From Thermoplasmata archaeon (GTDB lineage: Archaea > Thermoplasmatota > Thermoplasmata > UBA184): a DNA stretch of 18,452 bases. How positions within the stretch are numbered: position 1 is the stretch's first letter; the number at the start of each line of letters is the position of its first letter. The notes below the pieces were generated by a model. It was not told the DNA's origin, ran no database searches, and saw only the letters and a list, made by a program, of their open reading frames with translations. This document shows, piece after piece, positions 1 through 6,262 of the stretch. The position numbers and the translations under genes were made by a program. The stretch covers positions 1-18,452 of the forward strand of contig DAHVAA010000008.1 of NCBI GenBank assembly GCA_027314845.1. The letters run 5' to 3'.

Positions 1-147
1 AAAGCATCTAAGCCCGAAACCCCCTCGAAAAAGAGAGACCTCCAAGGACATTCGTAGAAGACGAGCTCGATAGAGCCGGGGTGTACGCGGAAAGCCTTCG
101 GGCGATCCGCTCAGCCCGCGGCCACTAACGTCCGCAGCTACATCAAC
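1..147 (+). rRNA. 23S rRNA, 3' end (partial)
   Basis: The first ~145 bases match the end of the large-subunit rRNA as I know it from other archaea: a segment reading as AAGCATCTAAGCCCGAAACC near base 3, a GACGAGCTCGATAGAGCC-type segment at 61-77, GGGGTGTACGCGG at 78-90, and the terminal CAGCCCGCGGCCACTAACG at 112-130. In other species the mature RNA ends about 15-20 nt after the ACTAA element, so the 3' end is placed near 140-150. The 5' part of the gene lies outside the window. No 5S rRNA gene follows, which fits the dispersed rRNA genes of Thermoplasma relatives. The exact 3' end is estimated by eye. Confidence 0.88.
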
Positions 148-180
148 TGGTTGCGCTTGGCAGTTAAGCAGAACGCGTGT

Positions 181-201
181 GGTTCTTTTTTCCCCGGAAC
201 C
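181..201 (+). terminator. Likely rRNA transcription terminator (T-run)
   Basis: Six consecutive T residues at 186-191 lie about 40 nt after the estimated 23S end. They are flanked by a short inverted repeat (GGTTC at 181-185, GGAACC at 196-201). Archaeal RNA polymerase terminates on T-rich tracts in the non-template strand, and a T-run this long is rare in this GC-rich window. The role is inferred from position and composition. Confidence 0.5.
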
Positions 202-340
202 CGACCCCGGGCCGAACGGCTCGACGGGGTTTTCCCGTCCGGTGGTTCGGGAGGTCGTGCCGTCGCTCGGAGTGAGCCGCACCCATTGGCCCGTCGTCGC
301 GTGGATCCGTTTGAAGCTCCCGCCGCGGCCGCCGCCCGTG

Positions 341-637
341 ATGCTGATGGCCGGCCCGCCGCCACCCCCCGAGCCCCCCCTCGAGCTTCTCGAGCCGAAT
401 CCGGTGCCGACCGACCCTCGACGGCGCGTCTACGCGTTCGAGGAGGACCACGGCGACTGGGTGGTGCGGCTCGTCTGGGACTCGGACGACCCCGAGCTCC
501 TCGAGGCGGAATGCCGCGCCCCGCTCTACGGGAGTCGCCTTCCGAAGGAAGCGGTCGAGGCGTTCTGGGCCGCGGTGAAGCCGCTGGTCGCCCCGATCGG
601 ACCGCTCCCGGTCGACTCGGCCGACCCGCTCCCGTGA
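341..637 (+). CDS. Small hypothetical protein (98 aa)
   Basis: I do not recognise this gene. The reading frame is open from 179, but the upstream part looks like translated noncoding DNA. The start is placed at ATG 341; ATG 347 is an equally good alternative, and GTG 338 is also in frame. The predicted protein has a proline-rich N-terminus (GPPPPPEPP) followed by a compact segment of ordinary composition (RRVYAFEEDHGDWVVRLVWD, then a helix-like PKEAVEAFWAAVKPLV). This suggests a small alpha/beta domain from about residue 27 to 85. No signal peptide or membrane helix is visible. There is no convincing Shine-Dalgarno site; a weak AT-richer patch (GTTTGAAG, 309-316) lies at the distance expected for a leaderless transcript. 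It stands alone between the rRNA terminator and the exonuclease gene 56 bp downstream. Coding status is probable rather than certain. Confidence 0.5.
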   Translation: MLMAGPPPPPEPPLELLEPNPVPTDPRRRVYAFEEDHGDWVVRLVWDSDDPELLEAECRAPLYGSRLPKEAVEAFWAAVKPLVAPIGPLPVDSADPLP

Positions 638-660
638 GTCCGACGCGCTTTCGGTCGCGC

Positions 661-671
661 GAAAGATAAAG
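661..671 (+). promoter_or_regulatory. Possible TATA element for the exonuclease/glycosyltransferase pair
   Basis: GAAAGATAAAG is the only AT-rich patch in the gap and is centred about 28 nt before the GTG start at 694, the spacing of a TATA box for a leaderless or near-leaderless mRNA. A purine-rich GGGGAGGG (676-683) also lies upstream of the GTG and could act as a ribosome-binding site if transcription starts earlier. Confidence 0.35.
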
Positions 672-693
672 CGCCGGGGAGGGTCCGCCTCCC

Positions 694-1488
694 GTGCTCC
701 GCGCCACGTTCCAGCATCTTACGGGGGTAGGACCCGCGACCGAAGCGGAGCTGTGGCGCGCCGGCTACCGGGACTGGAAGGAGCTCCTCGACCGGCCCGA
801 ACGGCTCGGAGCGGACCCCGCCGGACACCGCCGTCTCTTCGACGAAGTGGCGGCGAGCGAGCGAGCCCTCGCCGAACGGGACGCCGGGTTCTTCGCGCGT
901 CGGCTGACCGGCGGGGAGCACTGGCGGGTCCACCCCGAGTTCGCGCGCGAGACCGCCTATCTCGACATCGAGACGACCGGGCTCTCGCCGTTCCAGGGGA
1001 TCGTCACGGTCGTCACGGTCCACGGTGGGGGCGCGACCCGCTCGTTCATCGCCGGCGAGGACCTCGAAGAGCTCCCGGCCTACCTCCGACGGTTCGGGGT
1101 CCTGGTGACGTTCAACGGGCGACGGTTCGACGTACCGTTCCTCGAGGTCGCCTTCCCGCAGCTGGTCGTGCCGCCGCTCCACATCGACCTCCGGTTCGTC
1201 TTCTATCGTCTCGGGATCGCCGGCGGCCTCAAGCGGATCGAAGAGCGGCTGGGGATCGGCGACCGGTCCGGGGTCGAAGGGATCCACGGCCCGGACGCGG
1301 TGCGGCTCTGGCAGGAGTACCGCCGCGGGAGCCGCGCCGCGCTCGAGCGGCTCGTTCGGTACAACCGCGCCGACACGGTGAACCTCGAGCCGCTCCTCGA
1401 GCGGGCGGTCCGGGACCTGGGAGGTCGCCTGTTCTCCGCAGCACCGCGCGCCGGTCCGAACGGAGCGGCGGCCCTCGCGGGGGGCTAG
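694..1488 (+). CDS. RNase H-fold 3'-5' exonuclease, YprB-like (DEDDy type)
   Basis: Predicted DnaQ-superfamily exonuclease of the YprB/RNase_H_2 type, 264 aa, probably acting on single-stranded nucleic acid ends in the cytoplasm. The N-terminal ~35 residues contain a helix-hairpin-helix-like segment (LTGVGPATEAELWRAGY) that could bind DNA. The catalytic motifs are all present: ExoI YLDIETTGLS with D91 and E93; ExoII FNGRRFDVPF with N141 and D146; ExoIII YNRAD with Y223 and D227. The Tyr four residues before the last Asp places it in the DEDDy group. The start is GTG 694, the first start codon that keeps the whole hairpin motif. Its stop is 5 bp before the glycosyltransferase start, so the two are probably cotranscribed, although no functional link between them is obvious. 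The substrate is unknown. Confidence 0.82.
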   Translation: MLRATFQHLTGVGPATEAELWRAGYRDWKELLDRPERLGADPAGHRRLFDEVAASERALAERDAGFFARRLTGGEHWRVHPEFARETAYLDIETTGLSPFQGIVTVVTVHGGGATRSFIAGEDLEELPAYLRRFGVLVTFNGRRFDVPFLEVAFPQLVVPPLHIDLRFVFYRLGIAGGLKRIEERLGIGDRSGVEGIHGPDAVRLWQEYRRGSRAALERLVRYNRADTVNLEPLLERAVRDLGGRLFSAAPRAGPNGAAALAGG

Positions 1489-1493
1489 CCGTC

Positions 1494-2537
1494 GTGGCCG
1501 GCCCGCCGGAGATCGCGGTCATCGTCGGTGATTATTCGCGTCGGCGCTTCCTTTCGTTCGCCCTGGCTTCTCTCTCGGCCCAGACGCTCGCGCGCGACCG
1601 GTTCGAGATCGTCGTCACGAAGAACTGGCGCGACCCCGAGATCGACCGGTCCCTCGAGGCGCTGCGCGCCACCGTGCTGTTCGACGAGGAGCCCCGCATC
1701 GGGCAGTGGCTCCGTCACGCGGTGGAGGCCTGCCGCGCCCCGATCCTCACGTTCCTGGACGATGACGACGAGTTCGAACCGGAGCGCCTCGCCCGGGTCC
1801 TCGAGGTGTTCGCGCAGCACCCCGACCTCGGCTTCTACCGGAACCGCGTGCAGGTCATCGACCGGGAGGGTCGCCCGGTCCCGCGGAACGACTGGCGAGA
1901 GCTCGAGGTCGACCCCACGTTCGATGGGACCGGTCCCGTGTACCTCGACCGGCAGGACGAGGGACGAGTTCTCGACCTGGTCGCGCGCCGGACGCATGCC
2001 ACGTTCAACTCGAGCACGATGGCGGCCCGCCGCGAGATCCTCGAGGGGAAGGGCCGGGACGTGTTCGACGGGACCGAGCTCCCCGACCTCGCGCTCTCGG
2101 TCCTCGGCGTGCTGTCGGGGCGTCCGCTCTATCTGGATGACCGACGGCTCACGCGGTTCCGGTACTACCGGGGGAGCGTGACCCACGAGGCCCCCTGGCT
2201 CCGCCGGGCGGAGCTGTCGTTCCGGGCGCTCGGCGCCGCCACGGCCCGCTCGTCCTATCCGGACCTCTCGGGTTGGCTCGAGGAGAACGCGGTTCACTTC
2301 GGCCGGATGTGGCGCGGTAGTGAGCTCGTCGAGCGCGTCGCGTCCCGGACGGACCGGCGCGAGGTGGCCCAGCGGACCGCCGAGTACCTCCGCTTTCTCG
2401 GGCGACACCCCAAGGAGCGTGCGTGGACCCTGGAGACGTGGGCCGCGGCGGCCTACGGGCTCGCCTACATCGGTCTCCCCGGGCCGGTCGCGCGCGTGGC
2501 CCACGCTCGCCTGGTCGCGCGGGGGATGCTCGCCTAA
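1494..2537 (+). CDS. Family 2-like (GT-A) glycosyltransferase
   Basis: Predicted soluble GT-A glycosyltransferase, 347 aa, transferring a sugar from a nucleotide-sugar donor. The protein opens with a beta strand and donor-binding region (EIAVIVGDYSRRRFLSFAL), continues with a Rossmann-like half, and carries the acidic metal/nucleotide-binding motif TFLDDDDEFEPERL, with aspartates at about residues 89-92. The C-terminal ~110 residues are helical (for example ERAWTLETWAAAAYGLAYIG) without a clear transmembrane segment. The start is GTG 1494, just after the preceding stop, with a G-rich tract (about 1478-1484) upstream; the frame is open much further upstream but that part is antisense-like arginine-rich translation. 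Its TAA stop interlocks with the stop of the convergent methyltransferase. Acceptor and sugar cannot be told; cell-surface glycan or glycoprotein synthesis is the natural guess. Confidence 0.8.
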   Translation: MAGPPEIAVIVGDYSRRRFLSFALASLSAQTLARDRFEIVVTKNWRDPEIDRSLEALRATVLFDEEPRIGQWLRHAVEACRAPILTFLDDDDEFEPERLARVLEVFAQHPDLGFYRNRVQVIDREGRPVPRNDWRELEVDPTFDGTGPVYLDRQDEGRVLDLVARRTHATFNSSTMAARREILEGKGRDVFDGTELPDLALSVLGVLSGRPLYLDDRRLTRFRYYRGSVTHEAPWLRRAELSFRALGAATARSSYPDLSGWLEENAVHFGRMWRGSELVERVASRTDRREVAQRTAEYLRFLGRHPKERAWTLETWAAAAYGLAYIGLPGPVARVAHARLVARGMLA

Positions 2538-3370
2538 ACGCGAGATGGTCCGCGAGGAGCGGGGGCGGCCTCGAGCTCGGGCGGGGGGATCGGCCAATCC
2601 TCGGGCGGCGAAGCCGCGCGCACCCGTTCGAGCGCGCTCGCGCAGTACTCCGCGGAGGAATCGATGTGGAGGTAGTGACGCCCGAGCCGACGGGCGACCG
2701 CCGCGACGGTGCCGGTTCCGCCGAACATGTCGAGGACCACGTTGCCGCGGTAGCTGTAGAACTTCACGATCCGCTCGATGAGCTCCTCGGGGAACGGCGC
2801 CGGGTGACCGTGGCGCTTCCGCTCCGGCGGTATCGGCCAGAAGCCGTCGGAGAACCGCTCGAACTCCCGCGCCGTGATGTCGACCGCGGCCGGGTCTCCC
2901 GGTAGCTTCCACTGGCCCTTCGAGAAGACGAGCACGTACTCCCAGGAGGGCACGATGTGGGGGTTGGACGGGCTCCTCCAGCTCCCCCACGCCGTCCGCC
3001 GTCCCATCGTCTGCTTGTACCAGATGATCTCGGTCCGCATGATGTAGCCGAGCTCCCGGAGGTCCCGGGACAGGTCGTGATGGATCGGGCGAAAGTCCTT
3101 GATGGACGTCGGCGCGACGTTGAGCACGAACCGCCCGCCCGGGACGAGGACCGCGTGGAGCGCCCGCCAGACCTCTTTCAACCATCCCAGATACCGCTCG
3201 GGGCTGAGGTCGTCGGAGTACCCCCGGTACGGGATGCGGACGTTGTAGGGCGGACTGGTCACGGCGAGATGTACGGTCTCGCGCGGGAGGCGGCCGAGCA
3301 CGGCCAGCGCGTCGCCTTGGACGATACGGTCGAACGGACCGGAGGACTCGGCCCGAGCCGGACGCGCCAT
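2534..3370 (-). CDS. Orphan site-specific DNA methyltransferase (amino-methylating, beta order)
   Basis: S-adenosylmethionine-dependent DNA methyltransferase of 278 aa modifying an exocyclic amino group (N4-cytosine or N6-adenine). The catalytic motif IV, TSPPYN, is at residues 38-43 and precedes the SAM-binding motif I, VVLDMFGGTGT, at 211-221: the beta-class order. A motif X-like stretch (HPAPFPEELIERIVKFY, about 189-205) lies just before motif I, as usual. TSPPY is commoner among N4-cytosine enzymes and DPPY among N6-adenine ones, so N4mC is a mild preference only. There is no restriction endonuclease gene nearby, so it looks like a solitary methylase. It starts at ATG 3370, 51 bp after lhgO on the same strand, and probably shares its transcript. 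The last ~25 residues are proline-rich and poorly structured. Confidence 0.88.
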   Translation of the reverse strand: MARPARAESSGPFDRIVQGDALAVLGRLPRETVHLAVTSPPYNVRIPYRGYSDDLSPERYLGWLKEVWRALHAVLVPGGRFVLNVAPTSIKDFRPIHHDLSRDLRELGYIMRTEIIWYKQTMGRRTAWGSWRSPSNPHIVPSWEYVLVFSKGQWKLPGDPAAVDITAREFERFSDGFWPIPPERKRHGHPAPFPEELIERIVKFYSYRGNVVLDMFGGTGTVAAVARRLGRHYLHIDSSAEYCASALERVRAASPPEDWPIPPPELEAAPAPRGPSRV

Positions 3371-3421
3371 CCCCCGCGCGAGCGACCACCGTGAGATGAA
3401 CGTTCGCCCGACCCGTTCGTA

Positions 3422-4636
3422 CTAGCCCGTCGGGGCGCGGGCCGCGTCCACCTCGTCCGCGACCCGCTCGGCGATGGCGAACGCCGCGGTCGCGGCGGGA
3501 GAAGGAGCGTTCAGGACGTGCAACGACCCCGGCCCCCGGACCAGGACGAAGTCGTCCTCGAGGCTCCCGTCGGGCCGCACCGCCTGCGCGCGGACGCCGC
3601 TCGTCCGGCGGCCGAGGTCGGAGCGGCGGACCTCGGGCCACAACGCCCGCACGGCATCGAGGTAGACGGCCGGGCTCCAGGACCGGAGCCACTCCCGGGC
3701 CGAGAGCCCACCGTAGCGACGCGCGAGGCCGAGGGAGCCCGGGAAGAGCGCGAGCCGGGCGAGCTCGCGCAGATCCCATGCGCCGGGCCGGTAGCCCTCC
3801 CTCGCCAGTGACCGGGTAGCGTTCGGTCCGGCGAGAAGCCGGCCGTCGACCGTGGGGGTAAGGTGGACTCCGAGGAACGGAACCTCAGGATCGGGAACGG
3901 GATAGACGAGGCACGGCACCCGGGACCGGACCCGTGGGGCGAGCTCGTAGAAGTCCCCACGGAACCCGACGATCTGGACCGGCGGTCGGACCCCCATCGC
4001 TCGCGTGACGAGGTCGCTCTGGAGGCCGGCGCAGTTGACCACGTGCCGGGCCCGAACGCGGCCGGCCGGCCCGGAGAGGGTCCATCCGTCGGGCCCTCGC
4101 TCGGCCCGCTCGAGCCGCCAGTCGGTCGTAACGGCCGTTCCGTGCGCGACCAGTTCGGCCGAGAGGCGATGCGCGAGCGCCGAATAGGAGACGATCGCGG
4201 CCGTGGGCACGTCGAGCGCCCCGCACCCAGCGACCCCCGGTAGTCGGTCGGCGAGCTCCTCCGCGTCAAGGCGGCGGACCGACTCGACGCCGTTCGCCCG
4301 CGCCCGGCCGAAAAGCGTGTCGAGCATCGGGAGCTCGCCCGGTCGTACGGCCACGATCAGCTTACCGACGGTCCGCACCAAGACCGACCGCTCGTGGGCG
4401 AAGGCGAGCAGCGCCGTTCGCCCTTCGAGGCACAGGCGCGCCTTGAGGGACCCCGGCCGATAGTAGACCCCCGAGTGCACGACCCCACTGTTGTGCCCGG
4501 TCTGGTGGTGCGCGACCTCCGACTCCTTCTCGAGTACCGCGGTCGACCACTCGGGATGGCGAGCGGCGAGCGCTCGGGCCGCGGTGAGGCCGACGATCCC
4601 CCCACCGAGCACGACCAGGTCGAAGGTTTCGGACAT
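3422..4636 (-). CDS. lhgO: L-2-hydroxyglutarate oxidase/dehydrogenase (FAD-dependent)
   Basis: FAD-dependent oxidoreductase of the DAO fold, 404 aa, predicted to oxidise L-2-hydroxyglutarate to 2-oxoglutarate. The dinucleotide-binding motif VVLGGGIVGLTAARALA sits at residues 8-24 with GGGIVG at 11-16. The family signature GHNSGVVHSGVYYRPGSLKA follows at 47-66. Near the end, APSPAATAAFAIAERVADEV matches the C-terminal FAD-contact helix of the family. The start is ATG 4636; the frame continues upstream to 4762, but that translation is proline/glycine-rich and unlike the family N-terminus. Electrons could go to oxygen or to a quinone; the sequence does not decide. The gene is divergent from the transhydrogenase operon (183 bp apart) and heads a probable two-gene unit with the methyltransferase. 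The LhgO name is by family resemblance; a related 2-hydroxy-acid substrate cannot be excluded. Confidence 0.83.
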   Translation of the reverse strand: MSETFDLVVLGGGIVGLTAARALAARHPEWSTAVLEKESEVAHHQTGHNSGVVHSGVYYRPGSLKARLCLEGRTALLAFAHERSVLVRTVGKLIVAVRPGELPMLDTLFGRARANGVESVRRLDAEELADRLPGVAGCGALDVPTAAIVSYSALAHRLSAELVAHGTAVTTDWRLERAERGPDGWTLSGPAGRVRARHVVNCAGLQSDLVTRAMGVRPPVQIVGFRGDFYELAPRVRSRVPCLVYPVPDPEVPFLGVHLTPTVDGRLLAGPNATRSLAREGYRPGAWDLRELARLALFPGSLGLARRYGGLSAREWLRSWSPAVYLDAVRALWPEVRRSDLGRRTSGVRAQAVRPDGSLEDDFVLVRGPGSLHVLNAPSPAATAAFAIAERVADEVDAARAPTG

Positions 4637-4774
4637 CGGAGGGCGAGCGGGGGGTCGAAGCGGCCCCGCGGTCAAAGAAGTAGTGTCGGGTCCTAAAGGC
4701 TCGGGCCTTCCCCCCGGATTTGGAGGTGCGCGCGCGCGTCCGTCGGCGGACGCCGCCGTCAAGCGAGGTCGAGC

Positions 4775-4792
4775 GAAAGTTTACGTTATAAT
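4775..4792 (+). promoter_or_regulatory. Promoter of the transhydrogenase operon (BRE/TATA)
   Basis: GAAAGTTTACGTTATAAT is the clearest AT-rich block in the lhgO-pntAA divergent gap. The GAAAG part resembles a BRE and the TTTACGTTATAAT part a TATA box. With a start site about 25 nt further on, transcription would begin at roughly 4810-4816, only a few bases before the ATG at 4820, giving a very short leader. No ribosome-binding site is visible before this ATG, which agrees with that reading. Confidence 0.65.
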
Positions 4793-4819
4793 CTACGCCC
4801 GGGTCCCCGACCGACTCCT

Positions 4820-5959
4820 ATGCCTACGCAGGTCGTTGTTCCCAAGGAAGTCGCCGCGGGGGAGCGGCGTGTGGCGCTCGTGCCGGAGGTCGTGCGGGCG
4901 CTCACCAAGGCCGGCGTGGCCGTGGCGGTCGAGGCCGGCGCGGGTCTTTCGGCGGGTTATCCCGATCCCGCCTATTCGGCCGTGGGGGCGACGATCGAGC
5001 AAGACCGGCCGAAGCTGTTCGGTTCGGCCCAGCTGTTGCTCAAGGTGCAGGCTCCCACCCTGGAGGAGGTCGGATGGACACCGTCGGGAGCGGTGGTGAT
5101 CGCGCTCGTGAACGCCTCGCGCAACCTCGACCGGGTCGGCGCGATGCGCGACCGTCGGCTCACCGTCTTCGCCCTCGAGCTGTTGCCGCGCATCACGCGC
5201 GCCCAGAGCATGGATGTCCTGAGCTCCCAGGCGACGGTCGCCGGGTACCGGGCGGCGCTGATCGGCGCGGAGCTCACCCCGAAGTTCTTGCCGATGCTGA
5301 CCACCGCGGCGGGGACGATCCGACCCTCCAAGGTGCTCGTCCTCGGAGCCGGGGTCGCGGGCCTGATGGCGATCGCGACCGCCCGGCGGCTCGGGGCGGT
5401 CGTCGAAGGTTACGACGTGCGGCGCGCGGCCGGCGAGCAGGTCCGCAGTCTGGGAGCGAAGTTCCTCGAGCTGCAGATCAACGCCGAAGGCGCGGGCGGG
5501 TACGCCCGCGAGCTCACCGACGAGGAGAAGAAGCAGGAGTCCGAGATGGTCGCGAAAGCGGTCGCCGACGCCGACATCGTGATCACGACCGCCGCCATCC
5601 CCGGACGGCGGGCGCCGATCCTGGTTCGCGAACCGATGGTCGCTCGGATGCGGCCGGGTTCGGTGATCGTCGACCTGGCGGCCGAGACCGGCGGGAACTG
5701 CGAGCTGACGCAACCCGGCTCGACGGTCGTCGCGCACGACGTCTCCATCGCCGGACCGCTCAATCTCCCGAGCCAGCTTCCGTTCCACGCGAGCCAGATG
5801 TACGCGAAGAACCTCCAGTCGTTCCTCACCCTCCTCCTCACGAAGGAGGGGTCGGTCGTGACCGACTATTCCGATGAGGTCCTGAAAGGGAGCCTGCTCG
5901 TTTCGGGCGGAAACGTCCTGCACGCGCCGACCGCCGCTCTCCTGGCCGGAGGGAAGTAG
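4820..5959 (+). CDS. pntAA: NAD(P) transhydrogenase subunit alpha 1 (NAD-binding domain I)
   Basis: NAD(H)-binding component of the proton-translocating transhydrogenase, 379 aa and cytoplasmic, related to alanine dehydrogenase. The N-terminus VVVPKEVAAGERRVALVPE is the AlaDH/PNT family opening. The family signature RAQSMDVLSSQATVAGYRA is at residues 127-145 and the Rossmann motif VLVLGAGVAGLMAIA at 172-186, with GAGVAG at 176-181. The PGSVIVDLAAETGGNCELT segment completes the NAD site. The length fits the split-subunit form in which domain I is a separate polypeptide. It is the first gene of the operon: its TAG is followed directly by the ATG of pntAB. The ATG at 4820 has no ribosome-binding site and is probably read from a very short leader. 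Confidence 0.95.
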   Translation: MPTQVVVPKEVAAGERRVALVPEVVRALTKAGVAVAVEAGAGLSAGYPDPAYSAVGATIEQDRPKLFGSAQLLLKVQAPTLEEVGWTPSGAVVIALVNASRNLDRVGAMRDRRLTVFALELLPRITRAQSMDVLSSQATVAGYRAALIGAELTPKFLPMLTTAAGTIRPSKVLVLGAGVAGLMAIATARRLGAVVEGYDVRRAAGEQVRSLGAKFLELQINAEGAGGYARELTDEEKKQESEMVAKAVADADIVITTAAIPGRRAPILVREPMVARMRPGSVIVDLAAETGGNCELTQPGSTVVAHDVSIAGPLNLPSQLPFHASQMYAKNLQSFLTLLLTKEGSVVTDYSDEVLKGSLLVSGGNVLHAPTAALLAGGK

Positions 5960-6262
5960 ATGGCGGCCGATCTGTGGACCGCGCTGTTCATCGCGCTGCT
6001 GGCGATCTTCACCGGTTACGAAGTGATCAGCCGGGTCCCTGTGCTCCTGCACACGCCGCTCATGAGCGGCTCGAACTTCATCCACGGGATCGTGCTCGTC
6101 GGCGCGATCGTCGCGCTCGGACTCGCGACGACCCCCCTCGAACAGGCGATCGGTCTCGTCGCCGTCGTGATGGGGGCCCTCAACGTGACGGGCGGGTACG
6201 TCGTCACCGAGCGGATCCTCGCGATGTTCGACCGGTCGCGTCCGAAGGGAGGGGCGAAGTGA
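5960..6262 (+). CDS. pntAB: NAD(P) transhydrogenase subunit alpha 2 (membrane part)
   Basis: Small membrane subunit, 100 aa, supplying part of the proton channel (domain II). Three hydrophobic helices are visible at about residues 5-21, 41-58 and 62-80. The family motif GYEVISRVPVLLHTPLMSGS (residues 19-38) is intact and is followed by NFIHGIVLVGAI. The ATG at 5960 follows the pntAA stop with no gap, and GGAGGG at 5948-5953 is a good Shine-Dalgarno site inside the end of pntAA. The C-terminus is short and basic. The TGA stop overlaps the GTG start of pntB, so the three subunits are tightly coupled in expression. Confidence 0.95.
   Translation: MAADLWTALFIALLAIFTGYEVISRVPVLLHTPLMSGSNFIHGIVLVGAIVALGLATTPLEQAIGLVAVVMGALNVTGGYVVTERILAMFDRSRPKGGAK

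Noticed and set aside
138..707. Open frames on both strands across the 23S flank
   Set aside because: They run into or across the rRNA tail and terminator and have Arg/Pro/Ala-rich composition. Only the plus-strand frame ending at 637 has a protein-like C-terminal part.
2534..3370. Restriction-modification system
   Set aside because: Only a methyltransferase is present; neither neighbour (glycosyltransferase, lhgO) resembles an endonuclease or specificity subunit.
1485..3779. Very long minus-strand open frame (764 codons)
   Set aside because: It is antisense or out of frame to the glycosyltransferase, methyltransferase and lhgO genes, is arginine/proline-rich, and shows no domain. Long spurious frames are expected at this GC content.
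4793..6085. Minus-strand open frame of 430 codons under pntAA
   Set aside because: It is the complement of a gene with clear family motifs. The translation is His/Asp/Arg-rich, the usual antisense shadow of GC-rich coding DNA.
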